A DNA stretch of 64,000 nt, taken from Chryseobacterium taklimakanense. GTDB taxonomy: Bacteria; Bacteroidota; Bacteroidia; Flavobacteriales; Weeksellaceae. Location: NCBI RefSeq assembly GCF_900187185.1, contig NZ_LT906465.1:1116001-1180000 (forward strand). The letters are read 5' to 3'. The translations under genes were made by a program, and so were the position numbers. Positions within the stretch are counted from its first letter, which is position 1; each line of letters starts with the position of its first letter. Of this stretch, positions 28,243 to 35,822 are shown in pieces. The notes under the pieces are model-generated. The model made no database searches. It was not told the origin of the DNA and saw only the letters and a program-made list of their open reading frames with translations.

Positions 28243-28632
28243 CTAAAGATAACCGTTAACGATTCTTACGATATTCTTGTCAATTCTATTGGTATTAAAA
28301 TTAACTAAAATTCCTAGATGGCTGTTTGTAAGTTTAAGATAATTCAATAGTTGTTTATGGTGGAAAGGACTTAATTCTTCAACTGATTTCACTTCGATTA
28401 TTATTTTTTGCTCCACCAAAATGTCGATTCTAAAACCTAATCCTAAATCAGTGTCCTTATATTCAACACACAGCGGAAGTTGGCACTGCACTTCCAATCC
28501 CTGATTTTCAAGTTCTATAGCCAACGCTTTTTCATAAACATTTTCAAGCAAACCTGGACCTAGAATATTGTACACTTCAAAGATCGCCTTCCGAATCAAA
28601 TATGTAATTTCATTTTCAGTCATCATCACCAT
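28243..28632 (-). CDS. GxxExxY protein (PD-(D/E)XK nuclease-like)
   Basis: A 129-residue protein with the signature GPGLLENVYEKAL (G-x-x-E-x-x-Y near residues 22-30), CQLPLCVEYKD, and FRIDILVEQKIIIEVKSVEEL, in which Asp and the later Glu-x-Lys fit the PD-(D/E)XK nuclease core (Pfam PDDEXK_3). Its cellular role is not established. It is a lone gene in the middle of a repeat array, with five units on one side and seven on the other. A 56 bp copy of its start lies at the outer edge of the array. Confidence 0.9.
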   Translation of the reverse strand: MVMMTENEITYLIRKAIFEVYNILGPGLLENVYEKALAIELENQGLEVQCQLPLCVEYKDTDLGLGFRIDILVEQKIIIEVKSVEELSPFHHKQLLNYLKLTNSHLGILVNFNTNRIDKNIVRIVNGYL

Positions 28633-28678
28633 TTTAAAAGAAGGGGAAATCCAGCGGTAGGGCGCTGGTGTTTTTCAG

Positions 28679-29144
28679 GTTTTTGGTTATTTTTTTTTCG
28701 CACGGATTTGCATTGATTACAAAATTAAAAATTTACTTCAAAGTGTTTTTTCGCACGGATTACACAGATTTACACAGATTTAATAAAGTGAAAATTTACT
28801 ATTCAAATGTTCAACGTGTTTTTTCGAACGGATGGCACGGGTTTGCACTGATTACAAAATTAAAATATTACTGTTGAACACATTTTTTTCCCACGGATTA
28901 CACAGATTTACACAGATTTAATAAAGTGAAAAATTACTACTCAAATTTTCAACGTGTTTTTTCGAACGGATGGCACGGATTTGCACTGATTACAAAATTA
29001 AAAATTTACTTCAAAGTGTTTTTTCGCACGGATGGCACAGATTTACACAGATTTATTAAATTGAAGATTTAGTGTTCAACACATGTTTTTGACACGGATT
29101 GCGCGGATTGGTACGGATTAAAAATTCAAAGATTACTAAAAAAA
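28679..29144. repeat. Right block of 65-75 bp dispersed repeats
   Basis: Seven units start near 28680, 28744, 28819, 28883, 28957, 29019 and 29086, of the same family as the block at 27880-28226. Two subtypes alternate: one with GGATTACACAGATTTACACAG and a tail ending TTCAACGTG, the other with GGATGGCACGGATTTGCACTG. The alternation suggests that a two-unit block of about 138 bp was amplified. Confidence 0.85.
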
Positions 29145-29200
29145 ATCGCCTTCCGAATTAAATATGTAATTTCATTTTCAGTCATCATCTTTATTTTAAA
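29145..29200 (-). pseudogene. Truncated copy of GxxExxY gene start
   Basis: Fifty-six bases match 28583-28638, the leader and first codons of the GxxExxY gene, with four differences (44 of the first 45 are identical). The fragment keeps ATGATGACTGAA and runs to the Lys-Ala-Ile codons, then breaks into an A/T run at the repeat boundary. It cannot encode a functional protein. Confidence 0.8.
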
Positions 29201-29204
29201 CAAT

Positions 29205-29345
29205 GAATCAATTCAGCAATGGAACAATGTAAAAATGGAACAATGGAACAATGGAACAATGTAACAATGTAACAATGTAACAATTTGACAATTTGACAAT
29301 GTAATCATTTTTGATAAACGGGATTGGCACACTGTTACATTGATG
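29205..29345. repeat. AACAATGT/GGAACAATG short tandem repeats
   Basis: About ten copies of a 9-10 base motif (AACAATGTA, GGAACAATG, CAATTTGA) fill the gap downstream of the paaZ stop. The same motif family reappears around paaA at 37560-37650 and 38585-38700. Confidence 0.8.
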
Positions 29346-29350
29346 TATTG

Positions 29351-31840
29351 TTAGATTAAATTAAACTGCTCGAAATGATACGTGAAATGCTTCCGGTGGA
29401 ACAGCTCCCACATTTCTTTGTTGAGTTGGTGAAACAGCGGATGATTGTGCTCTGCGAGCGGATTTTCTTTATAATAAATTAAAAATTCGGTCAAACTTTC
29501 CAGGAATTTCGCTTTGGCTTCGTCCAGGTTTCTGTAGCGGAGCGGTGCGTTTTCGTTCTCAGGAAGCCCTTCGTATTTCAAGCCCTGGGAAATCGGTTTA
29601 TGTTTGTAGAGCCAGTCGCGGAGTTTCTCCAGCTGTTCTTCGTTCTGTTCGAGGAGTGGTGGCTGCGTTTTTCCGACGGAGAAATGCAGGAAATCTTCCA
29701 GATGTTCAAGCATATTTTGCGCCGTCATCAGTCCAAACTTTGGTTGGGTTTCAGGAGTGAGCCCGTTTAAAATTTTCTGAATTTCCTTTTTGTTTAAACT
29801 GATGAACGGTGATTTTTTCGCTACTAAAGTTAGAATTGTAGCCACGCAAACCACTTCCTCGCGCTGGTTTACCACTTCCACGAGCCATTTCACCACACCG
29901 GACGGAATATTCCTGCCTTTGACGCCGCGGTTGATTTTTTCTTTTGCTGTGAGGTAAACCGTAATCGTGTCTCCTGCATAAACCGGTTTGAAGAAACTCG
30001 CATTTTCGAGGCCGTAATTCGCAATCACCGGTCCTTTTTTGCCTGAAACAAACAGGCCGGCTGCTGCGGATAAAATAAAATATCCGTGCGCCACAGGCTG
30101 GTCGAAAATTGTACCTGAAAGACTGGTTGCATCGGTATGTGCATAGAAATGATCCCACGAAACATTGGAAAAATTCACGATATCGGCTTCTGTGACGGTT
30201 CTTCCCGCGGTTTCGAGGGAGTCGCCCACTTCCACTTCTTCAAAATATTGCTGGAACGGATGTTTGTCAGAATATTTTTTATCAGCGCCCTGCGTATAAA
30301 CTTTTGTAATCGCCGTGAGAATATCGGGCGAACCCTGAATTGCGGTTTTCTGTAAGAAGAAATGGAGCCCGTTAAGTCCGCCCATTTCCTCGCCGCCGCC
30401 CGCTCTTCCGGGGCCGCCGTGCATCAGCGTTGGCAAAGGTGAACCGTGACCAGTTGATTCTTTGGCATTATCACGGTTCAGAACGAAAATCCTGCCGTGT
30501 GATGAAGCCATTTTCCAGGAAGTTTCGGCAACAAATTTTTCGTCGTGTGAGATGATGGAGCCGACCAAACTTCCCTTTCCGCGCTTTGCCAAAGCCGCCG
30601 CTTCTTCCGCATCCCTGTACGGCATCATTGTGGAAACCGGACCGAACGCTTCAAGTTCGTGAGAAATATTTTTTTCAAAAGGTTTATCGTTGAAGAATAC
30701 TTTCGGCGACATAAAGGCACCGCTTTCGAAATCGGCATCCACCAGTTCGTGTTGGCCGTCGTAAACGAGTTCGGTTTCGGCTTTCAGTTTTTCTAATTTT
30801 TGGCTTAAAACTTCGAGTTCTTTTTTGCCGACGATGGAACCCATCCGGGTTTCGCGGTTCAGTGGATTTCCGATTTTGGTTTGGTCTAAAGCCTTAGACA
30901 AAGCATTCTGCACATCTCCCACCCAATTTTCGGGAACGATAATTCTGCGGATGGCGGTACATTTCTGTCCGGCTTTGGTGGTCATTTCGTTGCGGACTTC
31001 CCTGATGAACAGGTCAAATTCGGGCGTTCCGGGTTTTGCATCCAGGCCAAGAATTGAAGCATTCAAAGAGTCGGCCTCCATATTGAAACGCACGGCATTT
31101 CCGGCAATGGACGGTAAAGACTTGAGTTTTCGTCCCGTGTATGCGGAGCCTGTAAACAGCACAGAATCGCCGTCCTGTACATAATCCAAAATATTGCCAG
31201 GCTCGCCGCAGACCAGCTGAATGGCGCCTTCCGGGAGCAAACCGCTTTCAATCATATCCTGAAAAACGGCATTCGTAAGATAAGAACCCGGCGTGGCAGG
31301 TTTCACAATTCCGGGAACGCCCGCCAAAAGTGAGGTCGACAATTTCTCAAGCATTCCCCAAACCGGGAAATTGTAGGCATTAATTTGCACCGAAACACCT
31401 TCACTTGGCGTTAAAATATGTGTCCCGAGGTGCGTTCCGTTTGCTGAAATCTTCTGAACATCGCCATCTACCCAAAACGGAGTGTTGGGCAGCATTCTTT
31501 TCGCCAAGCCGGAATAGGTGAAAAACGTCCCGAAACCTCCTTCGATATCCACCCACGAATCGGAGTGGGTCGCACCGGTTTTATAAGAAAGTTCGTAGTA
31601 TTTTTTCTTTCTTTCCAGCAGGTAAAGTGCTACTTTCTTCAGCATTTCGCCACGGTCGTAGAACGTCATTTTCGACAGATTTCTGTAGCCTACCGTTCTT
31701 CCGTATTGAAGCGCCTCGTCGAAATTGATTCCATCGGTATCGGAAACTGCGACCAGTTCACCGTTAACCGCGTTGTATAGTGGAATACCTTCTCCTGTGC
31801 CTTCTATCCACTGTCCGGCGATATAGTTTTTTAGTTTCAT
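29351..31840 (-). CDS. paaZ: PaaZ oxepin-CoA hydrolase/aldehyde dehydrogenase with extra C-terminal domain
   Basis: An 829-residue fusion enzyme of aerobic phenylacetate degradation; it opens the oxepin-CoA ring and oxidises the resulting aldehyde. Residues 1-520 are an aldehyde dehydrogenase (PATPGSYLTNAVFQ, the catalytic-Cys segment KAGQKCTAIRRI, HGGPGRAGGG). Residues about 530-680 are the MaoC-like hydratase domain (DHFYAHTDAT, VAHGYFILSAAAGLFVSG). PaaZ normally ends here at about 680 residues. About 150 further residues (KFGLMTAQNMLEHLEDF, HPLFHQLNKEMWELFHRKH, HFEQFNL) resemble DUF1569/DinB-like four-helix proteins. ATG 31840 is chosen; the longer frame runs through a REP element. Confidence 0.92.
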   Translation of the reverse strand: MKLKNYIAGQWIEGTGEGIPLYNAVNGELVAVSDTDGINFDEALQYGRTVGYRNLSKMTFYDRGEMLKKVALYLLERKKKYYELSYKTGATHSDSWVDIEGGFGTFFTYSGLAKRMLPNTPFWVDGDVQKISANGTHLGTHILTPSEGVSVQINAYNFPVWGMLEKLSTSLLAGVPGIVKPATPGSYLTNAVFQDMIESGLLPEGAIQLVCGEPGNILDYVQDGDSVLFTGSAYTGRKLKSLPSIAGNAVRFNMEADSLNASILGLDAKPGTPEFDLFIREVRNEMTTKAGQKCTAIRRIIVPENWVGDVQNALSKALDQTKIGNPLNRETRMGSIVGKKELEVLSQKLEKLKAETELVYDGQHELVDADFESGAFMSPKVFFNDKPFEKNISHELEAFGPVSTMMPYRDAEEAAALAKRGKGSLVGSIISHDEKFVAETSWKMASSHGRIFVLNRDNAKESTGHGSPLPTLMHGGPGRAGGGEEMGGLNGLHFFLQKTAIQGSPDILTAITKVYTQGADKKYSDKHPFQQYFEEVEVGDSLETAGRTVTEADIVNFSNVSWDHFYAHTDATSLSGTIFDQPVAHGYFILSAAAGLFVSGKKGPVIANYGLENASFFKPVYAGDTITVYLTAKEKINRGVKGRNIPSGVVKWLVEVVNQREEVVCVATILTLVAKKSPFISLNKKEIQKILNGLTPETQPKFGLMTAQNMLEHLEDFLHFSVGKTQPPLLEQNEEQLEKLRDWLYKHKPISQGLKYEGLPENENAPLRYRNLDEAKAKFLESLTEFLIYYKENPLAEHNHPLFHQLNKEMWELFHRKHFTYHFEQFNLI

Positions 31841-31849
31841 AATTGTGTA

Positions 31850-31870
31850 GAGACGCGATTTATCGCGTTT
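31850..31870. repeat. REP palindrome downstream of the RAYT gene
   Basis: GAGACGCGAT, a TT loop and ATCGCGTTT form a near-perfect hairpin of 9-10 bp. It sits in the 5' leader of paaZ, between the paaZ ATG and the RAYT stop. It differs from the upstream copy at 32460 by one base in the stem. Confidence 0.85.
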
Positions 31871-31909
31871 AATATTTAAATTATATTTTGAATTTGTATT
31901 TTTATTCAA

Positions 31910-32455
31910 CTAAAAATGAAATTTATCCTCAACCCAATTTTTAGGATTGTTTTGGATATAATTTTCAATTCTGTTAAATGATTCTTCATTGCGGATGACA
32001 TGGTCCCAAAACCTGCTCTGCCACTCAAAATTTGGATAATTTTTCCGGATTTCAAATGTAACTCTTCCTTTATACCAACGGACAATACGGGAAATATTCT
32101 CGTTCAGCATGGGATTTTTTATTCCGGCAAAACCTCCATTTACTATTGAAACCGACTGCTTTTCAACAGTAATTTCTTTTTTCAATTTGTTAATGCAAAT
32201 AATTCCGTGAAAATGGTTCGGCATCACAACAAAACAACCTAATTCAGCGTAATTGAAATGTTCTGGAATTTCCATCCAAATTTTTTCGGCAATTTCACCG
32301 TTTTCATTCAATATCATTTTACCGTCTGAAATTTCACCGAACAATTTTTCATGATTCCGAATGCAGATCGTTACGAAATAAGGCGCATTATTTCCATAAT
32401 CCCAATTTTTCAGCCGTGCCGATCCGATACGGTATTTATTTTGAAATTTGTCCAT
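31910..32455 (-). CDS. REP-associated tyrosine transposase (RAYT, IS200-like)
   Basis: A 181-residue Y1/HUH transposase-like protein. It has YFVTICIRNHEKLFGEI at the start, the HUH metal site in VMPNHFHGIICI (His-Phe-His) near residue 98, and the probable catalytic Tyr in IENYIQNNPKNW near residue 168. RAYTs are single-copy, host-tamed relatives of IS200/IS605 transposases that act on REP palindromes. Matching palindromes of GAAACGCGAT type lie 5 bp upstream of the gene and 40 bp downstream. It separates paaI from paaZ, so it has been inserted in the phenylacetate gene cluster. Confidence 0.92.
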   Translation of the reverse strand: MDKFQNKYRIGSARLKNWDYGNNAPYFVTICIRNHEKLFGEISDGKMILNENGEIAEKIWMEIPEHFNYAELGCFVVMPNHFHGIICINKLKKEITVEKQSVSIVNGGFAGIKNPMLNENISRIVRWYKGRVTFEIRKNYPNFEWQSRFWDHVIRNEESFNRIENYIQNNPKNWVEDKFHF

Positions 32456-32459
32456 CGTA

Positions 32460-32480
32460 GAAACGCGATTTATCGCGTTT
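32460..32480. repeat. REP palindrome upstream of the RAYT gene
   Basis: GAAACGCGAT, a TT loop and ATCGCGTTT form a hairpin beginning five bases before the RAYT ATG. It is the mirror partner of the copies at 31850-31870 and 32626-32647. Confidence 0.88.
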
Positions 32481-32526
32481 AATATTTTTTATAGAATTTT
32501 TAGATATACGTTTTAATATTTTATTT

Positions 32527-32647
32527 GAAACGCGATAAATGCAATTTGGTCGTATAATTGAAACGCGATAAATGCAATTTGGTCGTATAATTGAAACGCG
32601 ATAAATGCAATTTGGTCGTATAATTGAAACGCGATAAATCGCGTTTC
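32527..32647. repeat. 33 bp tandem half-REP repeats ending in a full REP palindrome
   Basis: Three exact 33 bp units start at 32527, 32560 and 32593. Each is GAAACGCGATAAATGCAATT plus TGGTCGTATAATT, so only the left arm of the palindrome is present. A fourth start at 32626 runs into a complete palindrome (GAAACGCGAT, AA, ATCGCGTTTC) ending at 32647. The array sits in the gap between paaI and the RAYT gene. Confidence 0.9.
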
Positions 32648-32659
32648 TACACATCACGT

Positions 32660-33073
32660 TTACAAATCCGTCACTTTTTTATCAATTTTATACACTGTTC
32701 CACGGAACGTCGCCACCATTACTTTATGCTGATTGGTAACGGTAATATCGTAAACTGCGGTTTTGCGGGTATCGGCTATCAAAATGCTTTCCGCGGTCAG
32801 CGTATCACCGAGGCGAACGGCCTTCGTGAAACTGATCATGCAGTTGAGCGCCACAGAAGCATCGTTCGTATTGTTGGACGAAAACGCGAGCGCAGAATCC
32901 GCCAGAGAAAAGGTAATTCCGCCGTGAACGGTTTTCAGCCCGTTGATCATTTCTTCCTTAACCGGCATTTCAATCAAGCAATATTTTTCGCGTACTTCAA
33001 TGAGTTTGATTCCCATCCATTTTGAGAATTCGTCCTTATTGAGCATGTACTGGGCTGTTTCGAGGGGAGTCAT
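32660..33073 (-). CDS. paaI: Phenylacetate hotdog thioesterase PaaI
   Basis: A 137-residue hotdog-fold acyl-CoA thioesterase. The catalytic segment is KTVHGGITFSLADSALAFSSN near residues 47-67, with the HGG and the Asp of LAD. PaaI removes CoA from dead-end or accumulating ring-hydroxylated phenylacetyl-CoA intermediates, releasing free CoA. It lies 41 bp downstream of a small membrane-protein gene that is coupled to paaH. The spacer is AT-rich TTGAAAAT repeat. Confidence 0.92.
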   Translation of the reverse strand: MTPLETAQYMLNKDEFSKWMGIKLIEVREKYCLIEMPVKEEMINGLKTVHGGITFSLADSALAFSSNNTNDASVALNCMISFTKAVRLGDTLTAESILIADTRKTAVYDITVTNQHKVMVATFRGTVYKIDKKVTDL

Positions 33074-33114
33074 ATTTTCAGTTTGAAAATTTGAAAATGA
33101 GTTAATTTGAAAAT

Positions 33115-33357
33115 TTATTTATTTTTTTGGTTCTTAGAAAGATCTTTCCAGCTGATATCTTTTCCATTGCTGATTAGGTTGGCTGCGAAAAATATTAGAA
33201 AGAAAATTATATAATATGTTATGTTATTTGAGGTAAAAAAATGGATATTGAAAAATTTGGCAAAAACCCATTTAAAGACAACAATCAAAGCTATCGCAAA
33301 CAACGCTCTCAAAAAAGAACGGATAATATTTTGACGGGTTAAAATACTGGTTTTCAC
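33115..33357 (-). CDS. Small hypothetical membrane protein in paa cluster
   Basis: An 80-residue protein of unknown family. It has two hydrophobic segments (FLRALFAIALIVVFKWVFA and NITYYIIFFLIFFAANLIS) and a lysine-rich C-terminus, so it is probably an inner-membrane protein with two helices. The start is GTG at 33357, which overlaps the paaH stop as GTGA. Such coupling to paaH and its conserved-looking coding frame make it a real gene. No role in phenylacetate degradation is known to me. Confidence 0.75.
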   Translation of the reverse strand: MKTSILTRQNIIRSFLRALFAIALIVVFKWVFAKFFNIHFFTSNNITYYIIFFLIFFAANLISNGKDISWKDLSKNQKNK

Positions 33358-34508
33358 AGGTTAAAAGTTTTAAATTGTAATTTTAGCAATAAAGGGCTTT
33401 GCCGGTAGCGTTCTTCCTGATATTCATCGTGAAGATTTTTTAAAGTTTCGGATATTTTTGAATAACCAATTTCTTCACCCCAAGCCAGCAGTCCTTTTGG
33501 ATAATTGACGCCCTTCTGCACCGCGAGTTCCAGGTCTTCATCGGAGGCAATTTTCAAACGTTTGGCTTCTACAGCTTCGTTGATAAGCATGGAAATGATT
33601 CTCATAAAAATTTGCTGATACAGCGCCTCATTCTTTTCAGCAACAGGATTTTGAGCGTTTTCTGCATACCCGTAAAAACCTTTCCCCGTTTTTCTGCCGT
33701 GAAGTTTGGCTTCGCTCATCCTTTGCTGGAGGAGTGAAGGTTTGTATTTCGGATCGTAGAAATAATCTTTGTAAACCGTGGTGGTTACGGCAAAATTTAC
33801 GTCAACACCGATTAAATCCATCAGTTCAAACGGTCCCATTTTAAAATTGCCCAAAGTGCGCATGGCATCATCCACCTGTTCCGGCGTGGCGATATTTTCT
33901 TCGACGATTCTCAAGGCTTCGCCGTAGAAAGGTCGTGCTATCCGGTTGACGATAAAGCCGGGTATATCTTTCGCAATCACAGGAACTTTGCCCCAGGATT
34001 TCATTAAATCATAAATTTGCTGCGGTAAATTTTCCCGCGTCAAGAGCCCGGGAATCACTTCCACCAAAGGCATTAAAGGTGCAGGATTGAAAAAATGAAT
34101 TCCAATAAATCTCTCCGGTTTTTCCAAATCTGCGGAAAGCGAAGTAATGGAAATGGACGACGTATTCGATGCGATAATGCAATCATCAGAAACCGTACTT
34201 TCAACCTCAGCGAAAACGCTCTTTTTAATTTCGGCATTTTCGATGATGGCTTCGATTACCAGATCACATTTCTTAAATTCGGAAATCGATGCGCAGGAGG
34301 TGATGTTCCCGTAGATTTCTTCCGATTTTTCAGATGAAATTTTCTGTTTTTCAACGAGTTTATTCAGGGTTTTCTGAAGACCGGCAAGTGATTTCTCCGT
34401 TTGCGTGGCACTGGCATCGTATAAGAAAACTTCACAACCGGCTGCTGACGCCACCTGTGCGATGCCGATTCCCATAGTCCCGGAGCCGATGATTCCTACT
34501 TTGTTCAT
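33354..34508 (-). CDS. paaH: 3-hydroxyacyl-CoA dehydrogenase PaaH
   Basis: A 384-residue NAD-dependent dehydrogenase that oxidises 3-hydroxyadipyl-CoA to 3-oxoadipyl-CoA. GIIGSGTMGIGIAQVAS opens the Rossmann domain. IHFFNPAPLMPLVEVIPG near residue 140 carries the catalytic His of the family, and GFIVNRIARPFYGEAL with GPFELMDLIGVD marks the C-terminal domain. A second C-terminal half-domain (KGVNYPKGLLAWGEEIG) is also present. The longer frame starts with a TTG in AT-rich repeat, so ATG 34508 is used. Confidence 0.93.
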   Translation of the reverse strand: MNKVGIIGSGTMGIGIAQVASAAGCEVFLYDASATQTEKSLAGLQKTLNKLVEKQKISSEKSEEIYGNITSCASISEFKKCDLVIEAIIENAEIKKSVFAEVESTVSDDCIIASNTSSISITSLSADLEKPERFIGIHFFNPAPLMPLVEVIPGLLTRENLPQQIYDLMKSWGKVPVIAKDIPGFIVNRIARPFYGEALRIVEENIATPEQVDDAMRTLGNFKMGPFELMDLIGVDVNFAVTTTVYKDYFYDPKYKPSLLQQRMSEAKLHGRKTGKGFYGYAENAQNPVAEKNEALYQQIFMRIISMLINEAVEAKRLKIASDEDLELAVQKGVNYPKGLLAWGEEIGYSKISETLKNLHDEYQEERYRQSPLLLKLQFKTFNL

Positions 34509-34546
34509 AATTTGAGAATTTGTCAATTTGAGAATTTGAAAATGTT
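34505..34546. repeat. AT-rich TTGAGAATTTG repeat, left of four-helix gene
   Basis: Short repeats of AATTTGAGAATTTGAAAAT occupy the junction between the paaH start and the four-helix-bundle gene. A similar array in inverse orientation is at 34921-34960, so the guest gene is framed by inverted low-complexity sequence. Confidence 0.6.
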
Positions 34547-34904
34547 AACCCTGACGGGTTTTAGAACTTGAAATAATTTTAGAGAGAATCAAAATAATTT
34601 CTTTTAAATCAGAAATTAATTTTTCGGGAGGCGAATTTAGCCTTTCAGATTTTTGGCACAACAAGAGCCAATATTCGGTTTCGTCTGCCTCTTTCGCAGC
34701 AATTTTCATTTTATGGATAAAATCACTTTTGCTTTCTGCATTTTGTGCTTCCCGTACATTTGCACCTATTGATGTTCCAGCTTTGAAAATCTGATTGGCC
34801 AAAGAAAAACGATTCATATTAAAAAACACCTCTGAAAAATCAATAATTTCTAAAGCAAAGTCAAAGGTTTTTGCAACGATAATATTTTCTCTGTCGTTTC
34901 TCAT
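34545..34904 (-). CDS. Four-helix-bundle protein (S23/IVP family)
   Basis: A 119-residue protein of the S23 ribosomal intervening-sequence family. FDFALEIIDF, NQIFKAGTSIGANVREAQNAES, DFIHKMKIAAKEADETEYWL and a final helix fit its four amphipathic helices. Its function is unknown; the family is often encoded by mobile or intervening sequences, including insertions in 23S rRNA. Here it interrupts the paaG-paaH junction. The stop codon lies at the edge of a small hairpin (AACCC, GTCA, GGGTT) at 34547-34560. Confidence 0.9.
   Translation of the reverse strand: MRNDRENIIVAKTFDFALEIIDFSEVFFNMNRFSLANQIFKAGTSIGANVREAQNAESKSDFIHKMKIAAKEADETEYWLLLCQKSERLNSPPEKLISDLKEIILILSKIISSSKTRQG
34547..34560 (-). 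terminator. Small hairpin at the end of the four-helix gene
   Basis: A 5 bp stem (AACCC/GGGTT) with a four-base loop spans the last codons of the four-helix-bundle gene on the minus strand. It is too short and has no T-run, so it is at best a weak terminator or pause site. Confidence 0.3.
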
Positions 34905-34920
34905 CTCACTTTTTGCACCG

Positions 34921-34960
34921 TTATTTTCAAATTAGCACATTTTCAAATTAACAAATTATT
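34921..34960. repeat. AT-rich TTCAAATTA repeat, right of four-helix gene
   Basis: Copies of TTTTCAAATTA fill the gap between the four-helix-bundle gene and paaG. Read on the minus strand they match the AATTTGAAAATG array at 34505-34546, which makes an inverted pair around the guest gene. Confidence 0.6.
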
Positions 34961-35753
34961 TCCCTTTATAAACCGGTTGCCTTTTTTCAATAAATGCGGC
35001 GATGCCTTCGCGGAAATCTGAGGTTTCGGCGGCTTCCTGCTGAAGAATGCCTTCGTGTTCCAGCTGTTTTTCGAGCGAGTTGTCGTAGGACATTGCAAAG
35101 GCTTTTTTGGTTAGTGCCAGGGCTTTTGTCGGCATATTCGCGATCTGAGCGAGAATTTCAAGAGATTTACCGTTAAATTCTTCATCAGCAAAAACTTCGG
35201 CGATCAGACCGAGATTTTTCGCTTCCTGCGCAGAAAGTTTTTTTCCTGTGAACGCCAGATAATGCGCCAGCTGACGGCCCAGAAGTTTCGGTAAAAAATA
35301 AGTTCCCGCGGTATCCGGAATTAAACCAATGTTGGAGAATGCCTGAGAAAAATACGAGCTTTCCGTGGCCACCGCAAAATCACAAATCAGTGCCAGCATG
35401 GCTCCGGCACCCACTGCAGGACCATTGACGAGCGCCACGACCGGCTTGCTGCAGTTGGTGATCTCCAAAACGAGCGGATTGTAATAATCGGTCACCATTT
35501 TCTGGATCACTTTTTGGTTTCCACCGGTTTCCATAGCAAGCGCATCTTTCAGGTTCTGTCCGGAGCAGAAGGCTTTTCCCCGGCCTGAAACCGCGATGCA
35601 ACGTACATTTTCATCTGCATTAAACGCTGAAATTTTCCCGCGGAGTTCTTTCAGTAAATCTGCATTTAAACTGTTAAAGGATTCGGGACGGTTGAGGTAA
35701 ATTATCTGCAGCTTGCCATCAAGCTTACTTTCAATATCCAACTGGCTGTTCAT
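34956..35753 (-). CDS. paaG: Ring 1,2-epoxyphenylacetyl-CoA isomerase PaaG
   Basis: A 265-residue crotonase-fold enzyme that rearranges the 1,2-epoxide of phenylacetyl-CoA to oxepin-CoA. The oxyanion-hole motifs are GKAFCSGQNL (near 60) and NGPAVGAGAMLALICD (near 110). IGLIPDTAGTYFLP carries the single catalytic Asp expected of PaaG (near residue 137) instead of the two Glu of hydratases. It lies between paaD and the four-helix insertion. No separate PaaF hydratase is seen in the window. Confidence 0.92.
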   Translation of the reverse strand: MNSQLDIESKLDGKLQIIYLNRPESFNSLNADLLKELRGKISAFNADENVRCIAVSGRGKAFCSGQNLKDALAMETGGNQKVIQKMVTDYYNPLVLEITNCSKPVVALVNGPAVGAGAMLALICDFAVATESSYFSQAFSNIGLIPDTAGTYFLPKLLGRQLAHYLAFTGKKLSAQEAKNLGLIAEVFADEEFNGKSLEILAQIANMPTKALALTKKAFAMSYDNSLEKQLEHEGILQQEAAETSDFREGIAAFIEKRQPVYKGK

Positions 35754-35822
35754 TTTATAAAATTTTAAAGTATAAACTATTGCTTGTTAAACAGATACAC
35801 TGTTCATTTGGTAAATTTAATC

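Noticed and set aside
27880-29144. Possible CRISPR array or rRNA-like region
   Set aside because: Units are diverged, directly joined and of unequal length, and there is no cas gene or structured RNA match.
32527-32647. Possible CRISPR array
   Set aside because: The 33 bp units are contiguous without variable spacers, contain half-palindromes of the REP family, and no cas gene is in the window.
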